DNA from: Rusavskia elegans
Taxonomy: Eukaryota > Ascomycota > Lecanoromycetes > Teloschistales > Teloschistaceae
NCBI GenBank assembly: GCA_011316305.1
Contig: SAUG01000086.1
Span: forward strand, 330,110 to 394,109
Direction: 5' to 3'
Length of the DNA stretch: 64,000 nt
Part shown: positions 47,920 through 59,691 of the stretch, in pieces
How the letters are laid out: every line of letters begins with the position of its first letter
Position numbering within the stretch: position 1 is the first letter of the stretch
Notes under the pieces: generated by a model
Seen by the model: only the letters and a program-made list of their open reading frames with translations
Told to the model about the DNA's origin: nothing
Databases searched by the model: none
Translations under genes and position numbers: made by a program

Positions 47920-49765
47920 ATTATTTAATTTGTTTTGATTTTAGTATTCGGTAAACTAGTGGTTCGATAAATAAATCAAACGTTAATATACCAGTATTAA
48001 ATATACGGTAGTAGAATTTATATTTTAGTTTAATTAACGTAAACAACGGTTCTATAAAATTTTAACTTGAATTTATTTTATAATATAACGTATTCTTCTA
48101 TCGGTAATTTAATATAAAAATTTTTATAGATAAATATATCTCGCAGTTATCGCTTTTTTTTCTTCTTTTTTTTAATCAGTAATATAAGCTTTTCGTAAAT
48201 AATACGATTTATTAAAAGCTTTTACTAGATTGGCCGTCGAATCGAGTTTCGAATTCGGATTAAAAGAACCGATCCGATCCGAATTAGTTCCGATTTTTCT
48301 AGGTACCGACCCGATTCGGTTTCGGATTAAACCCGGATATTCGGATTTAACTCGTTAAAACAGCTAAATTCTAGTATTGAAAAATAATTCTAGTATTAAA
48401 ATATAATTTCTTTTCTATATTAAAATAGATTAGTTTAGTAAACTTGTTATTTAATATTAATACAATTATATATATAGATAAAATATTCTTTCTAGACTAT
48501 TATTTTTCGATTTATATAACTAGTTAGATAGTTTAATATTTTTTTCTATATTTTTATCTTTATTTTTTTTTATATTTTTATTATTATCCGCTTCCGCTTT
48601 TTCCTTTATATCTTTATCTTGACTATTAAAATTAATATTTCTAGTTAAACTGTTATCGTTTCTAAATTTAGTATTATCCTATATAGAAAAATACCTCTCT
48701 ATTATTTAATCATTTTCGTTAAATTTAACGATATTATCGCTATTTTTATTTTTCTTTTTATAGAGAAATTTAATATAGTTATTAGCCGTATTTCTATTAT
48801 AACTAAATTTTTTAATAAACGCCGTCTATTTTTTTGGAAAATCTAGAACTCTAGCGGACTAAAATATATAAACTAATATTAAATAAAATATATTATCGTT
48901 TTATATTACTCGTAACTACTTTTATATTCGACTATTTAATTTAATTATAAATCGGATTAAATTAGATTTCTATCGGTTTCTATTTTATAATTCAATTCGA
49001 CTTTCGGTTCTAATATTAGAAACCGACCTGAACCGTTTAATAGGTCGCGTCGAACCGATTTACTAAAACTCGAGTCGAGTTTCTGAAATACCGATAGGAA
49101 CCCGTACCGAAGTAGCCAATCTAGATTTTACGTACGTATATATTCCCGTAATAGCTATAGCTATAAATTAAACTAGATAGTAGTATCTTTTTATATCCGT
49201 ATCCTTATATCTACTCGCGCGGTCGTCGATTACCTCGTTATAGCTAGAGTAACCTATTTCGACTTTAATTTAAATTTCTTTTTTATCGCTTTTAAAATAC
49301 GCTAGCCGATTTCTCTATCTTTTTTTAATTTAATTAACCGAATAAAGCTTCTAGCCGTAGTAGCTAGCGTATTATCTAGTAGTCTTTTTAAAGTTAAATA
49401 GATTAAAGAATATTTTAATAGTTTAACGGAATATTTAGATAAAGATTATATAATAAATACGGCCGAGACGACGATTATAAAAGATTATTTTATAGTAAAT
49501 AAAATAGATATAGCGGAAGTAATAGATATTTATAATTATTTATAACGTCGAAAAAGAACTAAATATATAATATTTAAATATAGTAAAAGTTCGTAATCGC
49601 GGATAAAAACGAAAATAGTTAAATAGAAATAAACAACTGCGTTATAAATCTTGCCTAACGAATATACCTTTAGCTATAAATATAATAATCCTTGCTGTAT
49701 ATAACGTTGATGAAATATATATATATAAATCCAATATAATTCCAAATAGAAACTTTTTAGAAAAG
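47920..49765 (+). mobile_element. ~940-bp repeat, complete copy split by a TIR element
   Basis: Flanked by 11-bp direct repeats ATTATATTATA (47909-47919 and 49766-49776). Length without the inserted 898-bp element and its 8-bp duplication is about 940 bp, almost equal to the copy at 60059-61001. It lies inside the long TIR element. Confidence 0.65.
48226..49123 (+). mobile_element. TAGACTGGCC-family TIR element, 898 bp
   Basis: Ends TAGATTGGCCGTCGAATCGA and GAAGTAGCCAATCTA. Flanks GCTTTTAC (48218-48225) / GATTTTAC (49124-49131), one mismatch. Part of its interior resembles the interior of the long element at 46430, so the two are probably parent and deletion derivative. Confidence 0.75.
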
Positions 49766-50939
49766 ATTATATTATATAAATAAAATGATAATATATATTA
49801 ATCGAATTAGTAATATATTGAAACAATATAATAAACTATATAATAGCGTTAAAAGATATTCTAATACGTAAAAATATTAAAAAATCGATTTATAGAAATT
49901 TAGAAAAGATTAGAAATAGTAGAATTCAATGAAAACAAGGAAAATCCGCTAGTATAATAGAAAAAGTAATATTCTAAAATAATATATTCTAAATAATCCA
50001 GCTAATAATATAATAATAGAAATATAAATAAAAAGCTAATATTATAACTATTTGAAGTATCTATCGCTATTAGAAGGATTTCGATAATCTAATTCTAAAG
50101 ATATAATTTACTAAACTATATCGCGAATTTTTTAAAAATTATTATTATTAAATTTAATTTAGTTGGAATAATTAGATTATAGAATATAATATTAATAGTT
50201 TTAAAAAATTCTATAAAAATATATATTATAATTTTTTTGATAAATAAATATATAATATTATTATATTACTATTTATATATAATTATATTTATATTATTTT
50301 AATATTAATCTAATAGTAGTTTACGACAAGCGAGTTACTATCTAAACTATAAACTTTTAGTTTATTCAAAATTTAATAAAAGAATTGGAAATATAGCTAG
50401 AAAATAATAAACTAATTAATAAACGAATTTTATATAATTGAAAGATCCGGAATAAAAATATACGGTCTAGAATTTTTCTAGAAAAAGAAATTTAGAATTC
50501 GGTTATTATACTAGTTGATATTATATATAATATATCATCGCTTTATATTAACTAAATTTTTTATTATAATTAAAAGAAATGATATATTTATAGTAATAAT
50601 TATTTAAAAAAAACTATAGTATTCGATTATCTAATATAATTATAAATCGAATTAAATCGGATTTCTATTAGTTTTTATTTTATAATCCGATTTAATTTTC
50701 GGTTTTAATTTTAGAAATCGATTTATACTATTTCGCGGGTCGGATCGAATTAATTTACTAAAATTCGAATCGGATTTCCGAAATATTAATAGAAACCCGT
50801 ATCGAAATAGCCAGGCGAGATTCTATAATTCTAGCGGTTTTAACTAGATTAAGCTATTAGCCAGCTTGTCTAATTAATAAATATAAAGTATTTCTATAAA
50901 ATCGTAGACGTAATAGATCCGTCGGATTTAATTCCGCTA

Positions 50940-51343
50940 TATTACGTCCACGATTCTATAAAAATACTCACGTTTAATAATTAAGCAAACGGACTAATAA
51001 TTTAGTCTAGTTAAAGCCGCTAGAGCCGTAGAATTACTCTTTTTTAATAGATCGGTCCTATCGGATATATCGGCCTTTTTTCTATATATATCGTCTTTGA
51101 TAGTTAAATAAATAGCTTTTTCTATTAGTTATTAATATAATTAGTAAATACTGCCTATATTTACTTTTTATTAATATCTATATAGGAAAGACGCTTTATA
51201 ATATTATAATCTTACTTTTAAAACTATACGGGACTAGTTACAATAATTTATACTAGAATACCTTTACTATTTAATAGTTCGGACTACGTCTACGGCTATT
51301 ACTAGGCTCGAATATAACGCCTTCTAATATATAGAAACGTTAA
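50940..51343 (+). mobile_element. 5' LTR of G1
   Basis: TATTACGTCCACGATTCTAT to AACGTTAAA, the reverse complement of the array LTRs. Together the copies give original ends TGTTACGTC...GACGTTACA. Confidence 0.75.
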
Positions 51344-51461
51344 ATTTTAATAATTCCGGAAGATAGATAAAAATCGAATTTTTATTTAATTAATATTATT
51401 TAGACGACCCGCGGAAGCTTTAGTCGATTCGAAAACTATCTAAAATATTATATTAGAAAAT

Positions 51462-51535
51462 TATATAAAAAGATTTTATATTCTTTTAATTAGAAAAATA
51501 TATAAAAAGATTTTATATTCTTTTAATTAGAAAAA
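51462..51535. repeat. 37-bp perfect tandem duplication in G1
   Basis: A 37-bp unit starting TATATAAAAAGATTTTATAT is present at 51462-51498 and again at 51499-51535 with no difference. Confidence 0.85.
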
Positions 51536-52316
51536 TAGAACTTTATTTTATAGTAACTATTAATAATATAAACGAAATTAAAATATAGTTTAAAACTAAT
51601 TTCCTTTAGATATAAAATAATAGATATAAAAAAAAAATCGTCTTTAATATTAAAAAAAAATAAAGAGATATTTATCTAAATATTCTCTAATTTATAAAGT
51701 AAAATCTAAAAATTAAATAGAAATTAATGCAGATATAAATTAGAAGCTATCTATTTAGTATATCTAAAAGATTAGCCGGGATAAAAAAAGACTAAAATTT
51801 TTTAATCCGAAAATAAATAACTATAGATAAAATAGTAACTACGAATAAAATTTTATATCTATTTAAAAAATTCTAGAAAGTATTAAAGAAATCGGAAAAA
51901 GGATTACCTTTACCGATTTATATTTAAAAAAACTATAAAATACTTATTATAGACTAGAAAAAATCAAAAATTAGATTAATTTACGGATTTCGAAATAAAT
52001 AATCGAAAGTATTAAAATAATATATCGATTATAATCTTAAACGAAGATATATATACTATTCTAAATCTAGAATCGAGAAATTAAATATATTTATATTTAA
52101 AAAAAACAGAAATCTACGATTTTATATCGATTTTAGAGAATTTAATATAGTAATATAAAAAGATAAATATCTACTTTCTCTTTTAACGGATCTAAAAAAA
52201 AAATTAAAAAAAGTTAAATAATTTATAAATTTTGATTTTAGAAATACTTTTAATCTTCTAAAAATAAAAAAATAAAAAAATAGAAAACTATATTTAAAAT
52301 AAAATATAGACTTTTC

Positions 52317-52917
52317 TAGATTGGCCGGTTCGAATCGGATTTTCGTCGAACCGTCGGATATCCGATCCGATTTTAATAATCCGATCCGAATTTAACCCGT
52401 TAAACGGTTAGATCGGATTATAGATTCTATTCCGACTTTCCGATTAGATTATAGATTTTAATCTAAAAATCTGATCTAAAAATCTAATTCGATCCGATTT
52501 ATAATTATTTTCGATAGTTGAATATAAAAGTAATTACGGATAATATAAAACGATAATATATTCTGTTTAATACTAGTTAATATAATAGTTACCTATAAAT
52601 TTCAGCTTATATATCGGTACTACGTTAATATTAGAAATATCTCAAATCTTTAATATATGGTTAGAAATAAATAGAAATTTATAGATAATATAATAATTAA
52701 AAAAAAAATATTTTAATACTAGAACTATATTTTTATATACGATTTTAGTATTTTAGTAAATTAAATCCGGATATCCGACTTCGATCCGGGTTTAAATCGG
52801 ATTAAACCGTAGAAAAACCCGATTCGATTTAAATCAAGTTAGATTTAACTATAATTCGATTCTGGTCGGATCGGATTAGCTAATTTAGATTCGAAATCCG
52901 ATCCGACGACCAATTTA
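52317..52917 (+). mobile_element. TAGACTGGCC-family TIR element, 601 bp, inside RT
   Basis: Ends TAGATTGGCCGGTTCGAATC and ATCCGACGACCAATTTA. Perfect 8-bp target duplication GACTTTTC (52309-52316 and 52918-52925). Removing it rejoins the Gypsy reverse-transcriptase remnant, so both boundaries are secure. Confidence 0.88.
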
Positions 52918-55013
52918 GACTTTTCGAATATTTAGTAATATCTTTCGTGTTAACGAATACGCCCGTAATATTATAACGTGTAGTTAATATAATATTATAT
53001 AATTACTTCGATATATTTATTATAGTATATATAGATAACGTATTGATATTTTCTAAAACGAAAATGAAATATAAATAATATATAATTAAAATATTATAAA
53101 GATTTCAAAAATATTATTTTAGAATTAAAAAAGAAAAATCGAAATTTTTTAAAAAAGAAGTAATCTTTCTAGATTATATAATGAAACTAAAAAGTATTAA
53201 AATAGAAATGAATAAATTTAAAGTAATAAAAAATATTTTATATCTAAAAATAAAAAGAATATATAGAGTTTTTTAGAATTTATAGAGTTCTATTAAAATA
53301 TAACGGAAAGATATATAAAAAAAACCGTTTTTTTATACATTTACTAAAAAATAATATACCGTTTTAATAGAAAAGAATCGAAAATAAAGTTTTCAAAAAA
53401 CTTAAATAGAGTTTCGCGAATAAAAAAACTTTAGAAATTTTAAATCCGAAAAAATAAACGTTTTTTTATATAGATACCTCGAATAAAACGCTCGAATCCT
53501 ATATAGTATAAAGGAACAAACCTCTAGAATACTATTTAAAGAAACTAATTCCTATAGAACCTAGAAGTAAGATATACGATAACGTATAAAGAATATTAGC
53601 GATTATAGTAAATTTTATATACTAGAAAATCTATATAAAAGAAGTATCGAAAAAAATAATTATTTATATAGACTATAAAAATCTTCTATCGTTTCTTCTA
53701 AATAAAGAATTTAATTAAAAATAACGACGATAGACGGAGGAGATAATCGATAATAATTTTAAAATAAAATATATTAAATAAACGATTAATACTATCGTAG
53801 ATATATCAAATAGAAAAGAAGATTATAAAGTAATAGAAAAGATAAATAAACTATTTTTAAAAAGAAACGGCGATATTTTCGAATGGATAAAAACCTCCGA
53901 AAAAATTAATAATATTATTTAGTAAATAGATATTTCAAAAATAATAAAATACTAGAAATTTATATAAATACTAAAAAAAGTTATAAAAAAATAAATATAA
54001 AAATAATTTAAAAAATATATTAAAGAATATATTAAAAATTAACTAGAATATCTATTATTAAAAAAAAGTAAATAAAATTAAATAGAAAAACTGCAGCCAA
54101 TATAAATATTGAACTAGTTATACTAGTATATTACAATAGACTTTATAATAGAAGTAATAAAATCAATTAATTTATTAATATATAATTTTATAACATAATT
54201 ATAATAATAGTTAACGAGTTTATAAAATATATAAAATTTATATTTTATAAAAAAATAATAACGGCAAAATAACTAGCTTTTCTTTTACTAAAAATAGTAT
54301 TATATAAAAACAAGATTATAGAAAAAATTATCTTTAATAGAGATAAACTATTCGTATAAAATTTTATAAAAGAATTAATCTAAATAGTAGAAATAGAATA
54401 AATAATATCGATTTTATTCTATTTTTGAACCGACGGCTGAACCGAAAAAATAAATTAGATATTAGAAGTATATCTAAAAATCTACTATTTAGAAAAAAAT
54501 AAAAATTAGAGATAGCTTTTTCTAACTATATAAATAGTAACTAATTTATTTTATAATGAAAATATATAAATAATACTAGATAAACTACTATATAGTAAAA
54601 TTTTAAAATAAATTTTTTTATTAAAATAGAAATCTAGCAGCGCAGATATTTATAAATTAAATAAAAGCTAATTAAAATAGAATAAAAGATAAAAAAAACC
54701 GTTAGATAAATATAGACGGTACTATAATATATAAAAAAAAATAGAATATTTTTTTAATTAAAAATCTAATGGATAGAAAATTAGATAAATTATATATAGA
54801 AGTATTTAAAGTATTAAACGTTAAAGAAATAATATTTTATTCTAAACTATCGGTAATAGAAATTTTCTCGAAATTCTACGTCGGATTTTTTGAAAAAATA
54901 TTTAACTTGATACTATTTATAAAAGACTAGTATTATAAAAAGTAAAAAAAATATAAAATTTAATAAATTATTGGCCTGGATAGCGTAATAGTAACGTTAC
55001 GTAATCTGAAAAC

Positions 55014-55864
55014 TAGATAGATCGTCGGGTCGGGTTTCGAACCCGAGTTAGCTAATCCGACCCGATTAGACTGGCCACTTCGAGTCGAATTCCCGTCGAA
55101 CCGTCGGGTATTCGACCCGAGTCTTAGCGGGTCGAACCGGTTCGACTCGTTAAACGGTCAGATCCGGGTTAAACTCGGATATCCGACGGGAACCCGCTAA
55201 ATCTTTTTATTTAATTATATATTAATATATTATAATTATTATATTATTTATTATTTATATATAGAAGTAATATAAATAGATAATTCAATTAATTTAACTA
55301 GAATCTTTCTAGCTAGCGTAGTTTATTAATTAGAATTTTTTTTAAATTATTCGTATAATTTTTATACTAGAATTATATTTTTATTTTAGAGCTTGGCGCT
55401 AAAATCTAGTTTTAGCGGATCGGATCGGATTAGCTAACCCGAGTTCGAAATTCGGTCGGATCGGGTTACGTTTTAATTTAATCCGAATTCGAAATCCGAC
55501 CCGATTCGAATCGGATTAGATTAAAACGTAATTCGATCCGATCCGACCGAATTTCGGGTTCTAAATCGTGATTCGATCCGATCCGCTAAGATTAGATCTT
55601 AGCGCCAAGCCTTAGTATAAAAGTATAAAGCTACTATAACTTTTATACGAATTTATTAAAAAGAATTCTAATTAATTAACTACGCTAGCTAAAAAGTCTA
55701 TAGTGAAACTAAATATATTATCTAGATTTATTATCTTAATTTAATTATTAATATAATAAAATATTTAATATATAATATTATCGGATCGGATCCGAGTCGA
55801 GTTACTAAAATCGGGTCGGATATCCGACGGTTCGACGAAAACTCGACTCGAACCGGCCAGTCTA
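55014..55864 (+). mobile_element. TIR element, 851 bp, inserted in SINE head
   Basis: Ends TAGATAGATCGTCGGGTCGG and CCGGCCAGTCTA. Flanks CTGAAAAC (55006-55013) / TTGAAAGC (55865-55872) equal an 8-bp duplication after two C-to-T/G-to-A changes, and the intact SINE reads CTGGAGGC there. A second, internal TAGACTGGCCACTTCGAGTC end at 55067 mirrors the right end over about 55 bp, which suggests a nested or rearranged element. Confidence 0.75.
55390..55611. mobile_element. 222-bp fold-back palindrome
   Basis: The two halves are near-perfect reverse complements from AGCTTGGCGCTAAAATCTAG at the left to GATCTTAGCGCCAAGCC at the right. The centre is itself a hairpin (GTTTTAATTTAATCCG ... GGATTAGATTAAAAC). 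TTAG occurs on each side (55386-55389, 55612-55615) and may be the target duplication. A fold-back MITE unrelated to the TAGACTGGCC family is likely. A single transcript would form one long hairpin. Confidence 0.75.
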
Positions 55865-56014
55865 TTGAAAGCCTAACGGATCCGCGTTTCATTTCGGAGT
55901 TAGCGGAGTTAATCCAGCGGGTTAAAGATTCGAATCTCTCGAAAGCTAATCTAATATTTAAGTTTTTTCTAATCGATTAAATCGATTTTTATATAGAATT
56001 TATATAGGAATTAT

Positions 56015-56174
56015 TAGACTGGCTATTTCGAACCAAAGTGGCGACCCGACTTCGCGATAAACGTGGCTATTACGTCTAAATTACTAGTTAAAGTTAATCT
56101 CCTTCCTAATACGATTAGAAACTCGAACCCGAGATACGAACTCGAGTTCGAAACTCGATAAAACGGCCAGTCTA
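56015..56174 (-). mobile_element. 160-bp TIR element (MITE), copy 3, in SINE body
   Basis: The reverse complement of the copies at 36102, 38345 and 59692. Ends TAGACTGGCTATTTCG and AAACGGCCAGTCTA. Flanks GGAATTAT (56007-56014) / GAAATTAT (56175-56182), one G-to-A. Confidence 0.85.
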
Positions 56175-56586
56175 GAAATTATATAAAGAAATTATTTAGA
56201 AAATAATCTCGGCCTAGCCGATTTTAATCGAAGTGAATTAATTTAATTAAAAAAGTTAAATAGACTACGATTTCCTTCTAGGTTTCAGTCTAGATCTAGC
56301 TTCTTCGAAAATTCTAAATTAAATTCGCGATAAAATATTTAAATCTAAATAATTACGTAATTTGATCGAATAGTATCTCTAATATTAATTCGTAAAAGAC
56401 GATTAAAAATTCGAATGATTGAATCGTATATATAAATATATTATCAATAAAAATAAAAAAACTAATAAATTTTTAATTAAATAAAAAGGGTTTCTAGACG
56501 AAGAAAATATTTAGAAATTAAAAAAGTATTTTAAAAACGGTTAAAAAGTTTTGAAAAAGTTTAGAAAAGTAATATAGAAGAAATAG

Positions 56587-56995
56587 TATTATATCTATAA
56601 TTCTAAATATAGATATATTTACTTTTATTAATTCGATAAACGGATTAATAGTTTTAACTAATTAGAGTCGCTAGAGCCGCGAGGCCGTTTTCTTTTAATA
56701 GATCGATTCTATTAGATATATCGACTTTTTATCTATATATATTATTATTTCGAGGCTAGTAGATAGTTACTTCTATTAGTTATTAATATAATTATTTAAT
56801 ATTTCCTATATTTATCTTTTATAATTATTTATATAATAATGACGTTTCGTAATATTATAACTTTACTTTAAAAGCTATATAAGACTAGTTACGATAATCT
56901 ATACTAGGACTTTTTTACTATTTAGTAATTCGAACTACGTCTACGGCTATAGCTAGACTCGAACGTAACGCCTTTTGATATATAGAGATATTATA
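56587..56995 (+). mobile_element. 3' LTR of G1, 409 bp
   Basis: TATTATATCTATAATTCTAA to GATATTATA, the same orientation as the LTR at 50940. More heavily mutated. Confidence 0.65.
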
Positions 56996-57227
56996 TACTA
57001 ATTTCGAAAAACGTAAAATCTATTGAATTTTCGGATTACGTAATTTACTACTACGTCATCCAAGCTATACGTTTATATAAATATAATTTTTTCGTTATCG
57101 AATTATTTTAAATATATATATCTAATATATCGAATATTATAGATCCGCGCCGTTAATTCTATATTTATTTTATCGTAGCGAAAAATATTAAACGATAATT
57201 TCTGGAAAATTAAATTATTTATTATTT

Positions 57228-57528
57228 ATTTAATTAATTTGATTTTGGTTTTAATATTCGTTAAACTAATAGTTCGATATATAAAGCAAACGTTAATATA
57301 CCAGTGTTAAATATACGGTAGTAGAATTTGTATTTTAGTTTAATTAACGTAAATAACGATATTTTAGAATTTTATTTTGGGTTTAATTTAATACTATAAC
57401 GTTTTTTTATCGATAATTTTATTAACGTAGAAATTTTTATAGATGAATAGGTTTTATAATTATCGTTTTCTTTCTTTTTTTTTTTATCTATAATATAAAC
57501 TTTTTAAAAATACTAAAATTTACTAAAA

Positions 57529-57565
<37 letters not shown>

Positions 57566-58205
57566 CGTTAAAGTTATAATTATTAAATTAAATAGACGAT
57601 AGTATTTTCCTATATCTATTTTAACTATATTTACTTTCGAAGATATTAATAATATGATTATAATTAAATTAATCTATTTAAATTATAATATAATTTTTTT
57701 TAACTGTTTTTAAAACGCGTTATCCGATTTCTTTATTTCTTTTTACTTTAATCGACCGAATCAAACTTTTAGCCGTAGTAGCTAGTATACTAGCTAGCGA
57801 TTTCGATAAAGTTATACGTATTGAAAAATATTTTAATAATTTAACGAAACGTTTAAATACGGATTATACGATAAATATAATCGAAACGAAATTTATAGAT
57901 AATTATTTTATAGTCTAATAGATAATTGAATCGGAATTACGGAATATTTATAATTATTTATAACGTCGACGGTCGAAGAAAAATAAAATAGTAGAAAATT
58001 TGTATTCGAATAAAAAAGAAAAGAGTTAAATAAAAGTAATTAATTACGCTATAAGTTTTATCTAACGAACTATATACTTTTAGTTGTAAAAACTTCTATA
58101 TACGTATAAAATAACTATCGGTATTATATATAACGTTGATAATATATATATTTATTTATAAATTTAATATAATTCCAAATAGAAACTTTTTAAAGAAAAT
58201 TTATT
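57228..58205 (+). mobile_element. ~940-bp repeat, complete copy
   Basis: Same start and end as the copies at 47920 and 60059 (TTTGATTTTGGTTTTAATAT ... CCAAATAGAAACTTTTTAAA). Contains a (TA)n run at about 57536-57561. The flanking duplication is not clear in this AT-rich setting (TTTATTAT on both sides). Confidence 0.6.
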
Positions 58206-58678
58206 ATATATTTATAGTTTCGGACGAAAGTAAAATATTTTTATAAAATATTTTAAAAGTAAAAAACCTTTACTAAATTGTAAATATATAAAATATCAAT
58301 ATTTATTTATCAATTATTCGTTATTTCTATTAACTTTTTAAAATATATTTCTTTAACGTTTTATTTAAATTAACTAAAAAATTATTTTTTATATAACGTT
58401 TTAAATAAATAAATATATTTTTAAAATTTTGTTAAAATTAGATTTATTTAATAATAAAAATCCAATTAATTATAAATTTTATAGTGGTTATTACGTTTAT
58501 AAAAATGGTTAATTATAATATTTATATAATATTCAAATTAAAACGTATTTATCAAATATTTTAAACGATAAAATAGATAATAAAAAAAGCGATTCTTTGA
58601 ATTATATAATATTTTAATCAATATCGACGATTTTAGTAATATAGATATCTATTAAATAGAGTAAAAGTTTTATAAAAA
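58206..58678. other. Unassigned AT-rich spacer
   Basis: No repeat end or frame recognised between the ~940-bp repeat and the next LTR. Confidence 0.4.
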
Positions 58679-59083
58679 GATAACGTCTCTATATATTAGA
58701 AAACGTTACGTTCGAATCTAGCTATAGTGGTAGATATAATTTAAACTATTAAATAGTGAAGGAGTTTTAATATAGATTATTATAACTAATCCTATATAAT
58801 AATTAAAATAAAGTTATAATATTATAAAACGTTTTCGTTATATCGATAATTATATAAAATTAATAGAGGCGATATTTAGTAATTATATTGATAACTAATA
58901 AGTAAAGCTATCTACTAGACTATAAAAAGCGATATATATAGTAAAAAATTCGATCTATTTAATAGAGTCGATTTATTAAATAGAAACGGTTCTACGGTTC
59001 TAGTAGTTTTAATAAGACTAAATTATTAGTCCGATTATCTAACTAATAAATATAAATACTTTCGTAAAGTTATAAACGTAATA
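58679..59083 (-). mobile_element. 3' LTR of G2, 405 bp
   Basis: GATAACGTCTCTATATATTA to ATAAACGTAATA, minus orientation. Confidence 0.7.
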
Positions 59084-59404
59084 CGGCTCTTTTTATAGCG
59101 TTTTTTTAAATCTTTTTAAGGTTTTTTATATAATTTTATAGTATTTTCTCGGTTTTTACGTATTTTTTTTTATCTAAAAATCTCTTTTATTTAATTAGAA
59201 ACTCGTTAATCTCTTTTCTTTCGTTAATTATATATTCGACTTCGGATTTTTTTTTAATAGTATTAATCTTTCGTAAATAGTATTTATACTAGTATTCTTT
59301 TAAACAAAAATTTATATAAAGTTTAGAAAAAATTCCTATAGCCGAAAGTATTAAAAGTACTATAGTTATTAGTTTTTTTAATTTTTTTAGAAAATTTCTA
59401 TCTG

Positions 59405-59691
59405 AAATTATATTGAATTTTTATATATATATATATTTTATTAACGTTATATACAGCAACGATTGTTGTATTTCACGTATAAAGAAATTTTTACAGCTAA
59501 AGTTCGTTAGGCAAAGTTTACAGCGTAGTTAATTACTTTTATTTAACTATTTCTTCGTTTATTCGCGATTACGAATCTTCTACTATCTAGTTCTTTTTCG
59601 ATATTATAAATAATTATAAATATCTAATATTTCCCCTTTATCTATTTACTATATTACGAAATAATTATAAATTATTAAAATTTCGGCTATC
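59405..59691 (-). mobile_element. Inverted fragment of ~940-bp repeat
   Basis: The reverse complement of the last third of the family (TTAACGTTATATACAGCAAC ... ATTACGAATCTTCTACTATC), cut at the right by the 160-bp TIR element. Confidence 0.6.

Larger units (their letters stand above)
46430..50818. mobile_element. Long TAGACTGGCC-family TIR element (about 2.5 kb without nested insertions)
   Basis: Left end TAGATTGGCCGTCGAATCGA. The right part matches the family (CGGATTTCCGAAATATTAAT ... AATAGCCAGG), but the last bases are degenerate. Flanks CGTTCTAT / GATTCTAT fit an 8-bp duplication imperfectly. Subtracting the nested ~940-bp repeat with its own insert leaves about 2.53 kb, a size at which a transposase could once have been encoded. 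I could not read a transposase. Confidence 0.55.
46117..50915 (-). mobile_element. Gypsy LTR split by a 4.4-kb TIR element
   Basis: The LTR begins at about 46117 (TTTAACGTTTCTATATATTA), breaks at 46429, and resumes at 50819 (GATTCTATAATTCTAGCGG) to end GTAGACGTAATA at 50915. The two parts together are about 402 bp. It is the right-hand end of the minus-strand array. Confidence 0.7.
54973..56432 (+). mobile_element. tRNA-derived SINE, copy 3, split by two TIR elements
   Basis: Head GGCCTGGATAGCGTAATAGT starts at 54973 and breaks at 55013. The rest of the head (CTAACGGATCCGCG ... GATTCGAATCTC) resumes at about 55873, the body continues to 56014, and after another insertion runs from 56175 to about 56432 (TTCGAATGATTGAATCG). 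Plus orientation, opposite to the other copies. No clear target duplication remains. Confidence 0.7.
50940..56995 (+). mobile_element. Gypsy element G1, plus strand, pol present and gag absent, RIP-degraded
   Basis: Bounded by two LTRs in the same orientation (50940-51343 and 56587-56995). Protease-like AEALVDS lies only about 70 bp inside the left LTR, so gag is missing. Reverse-transcriptase remnants are on both sides of the insertion at 52317 (QRVVNIILYNYFDIFII and the YIDN box near 53030). RNase H remnants are at about 53455-53900 (YTDTSNKTLES-like, KKIIIYIDYKNLLSFLLNK). All frames carry many RIP stops. It is interrupted by a 601-bp TIR element and by a SINE that itself holds two TIR elements. 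Confidence 0.75.

Noticed and set aside
57536..57561. (TA)n run as a functional element
   Set aside because: Simple TA runs recur throughout the island and fit RIP plus slippage.
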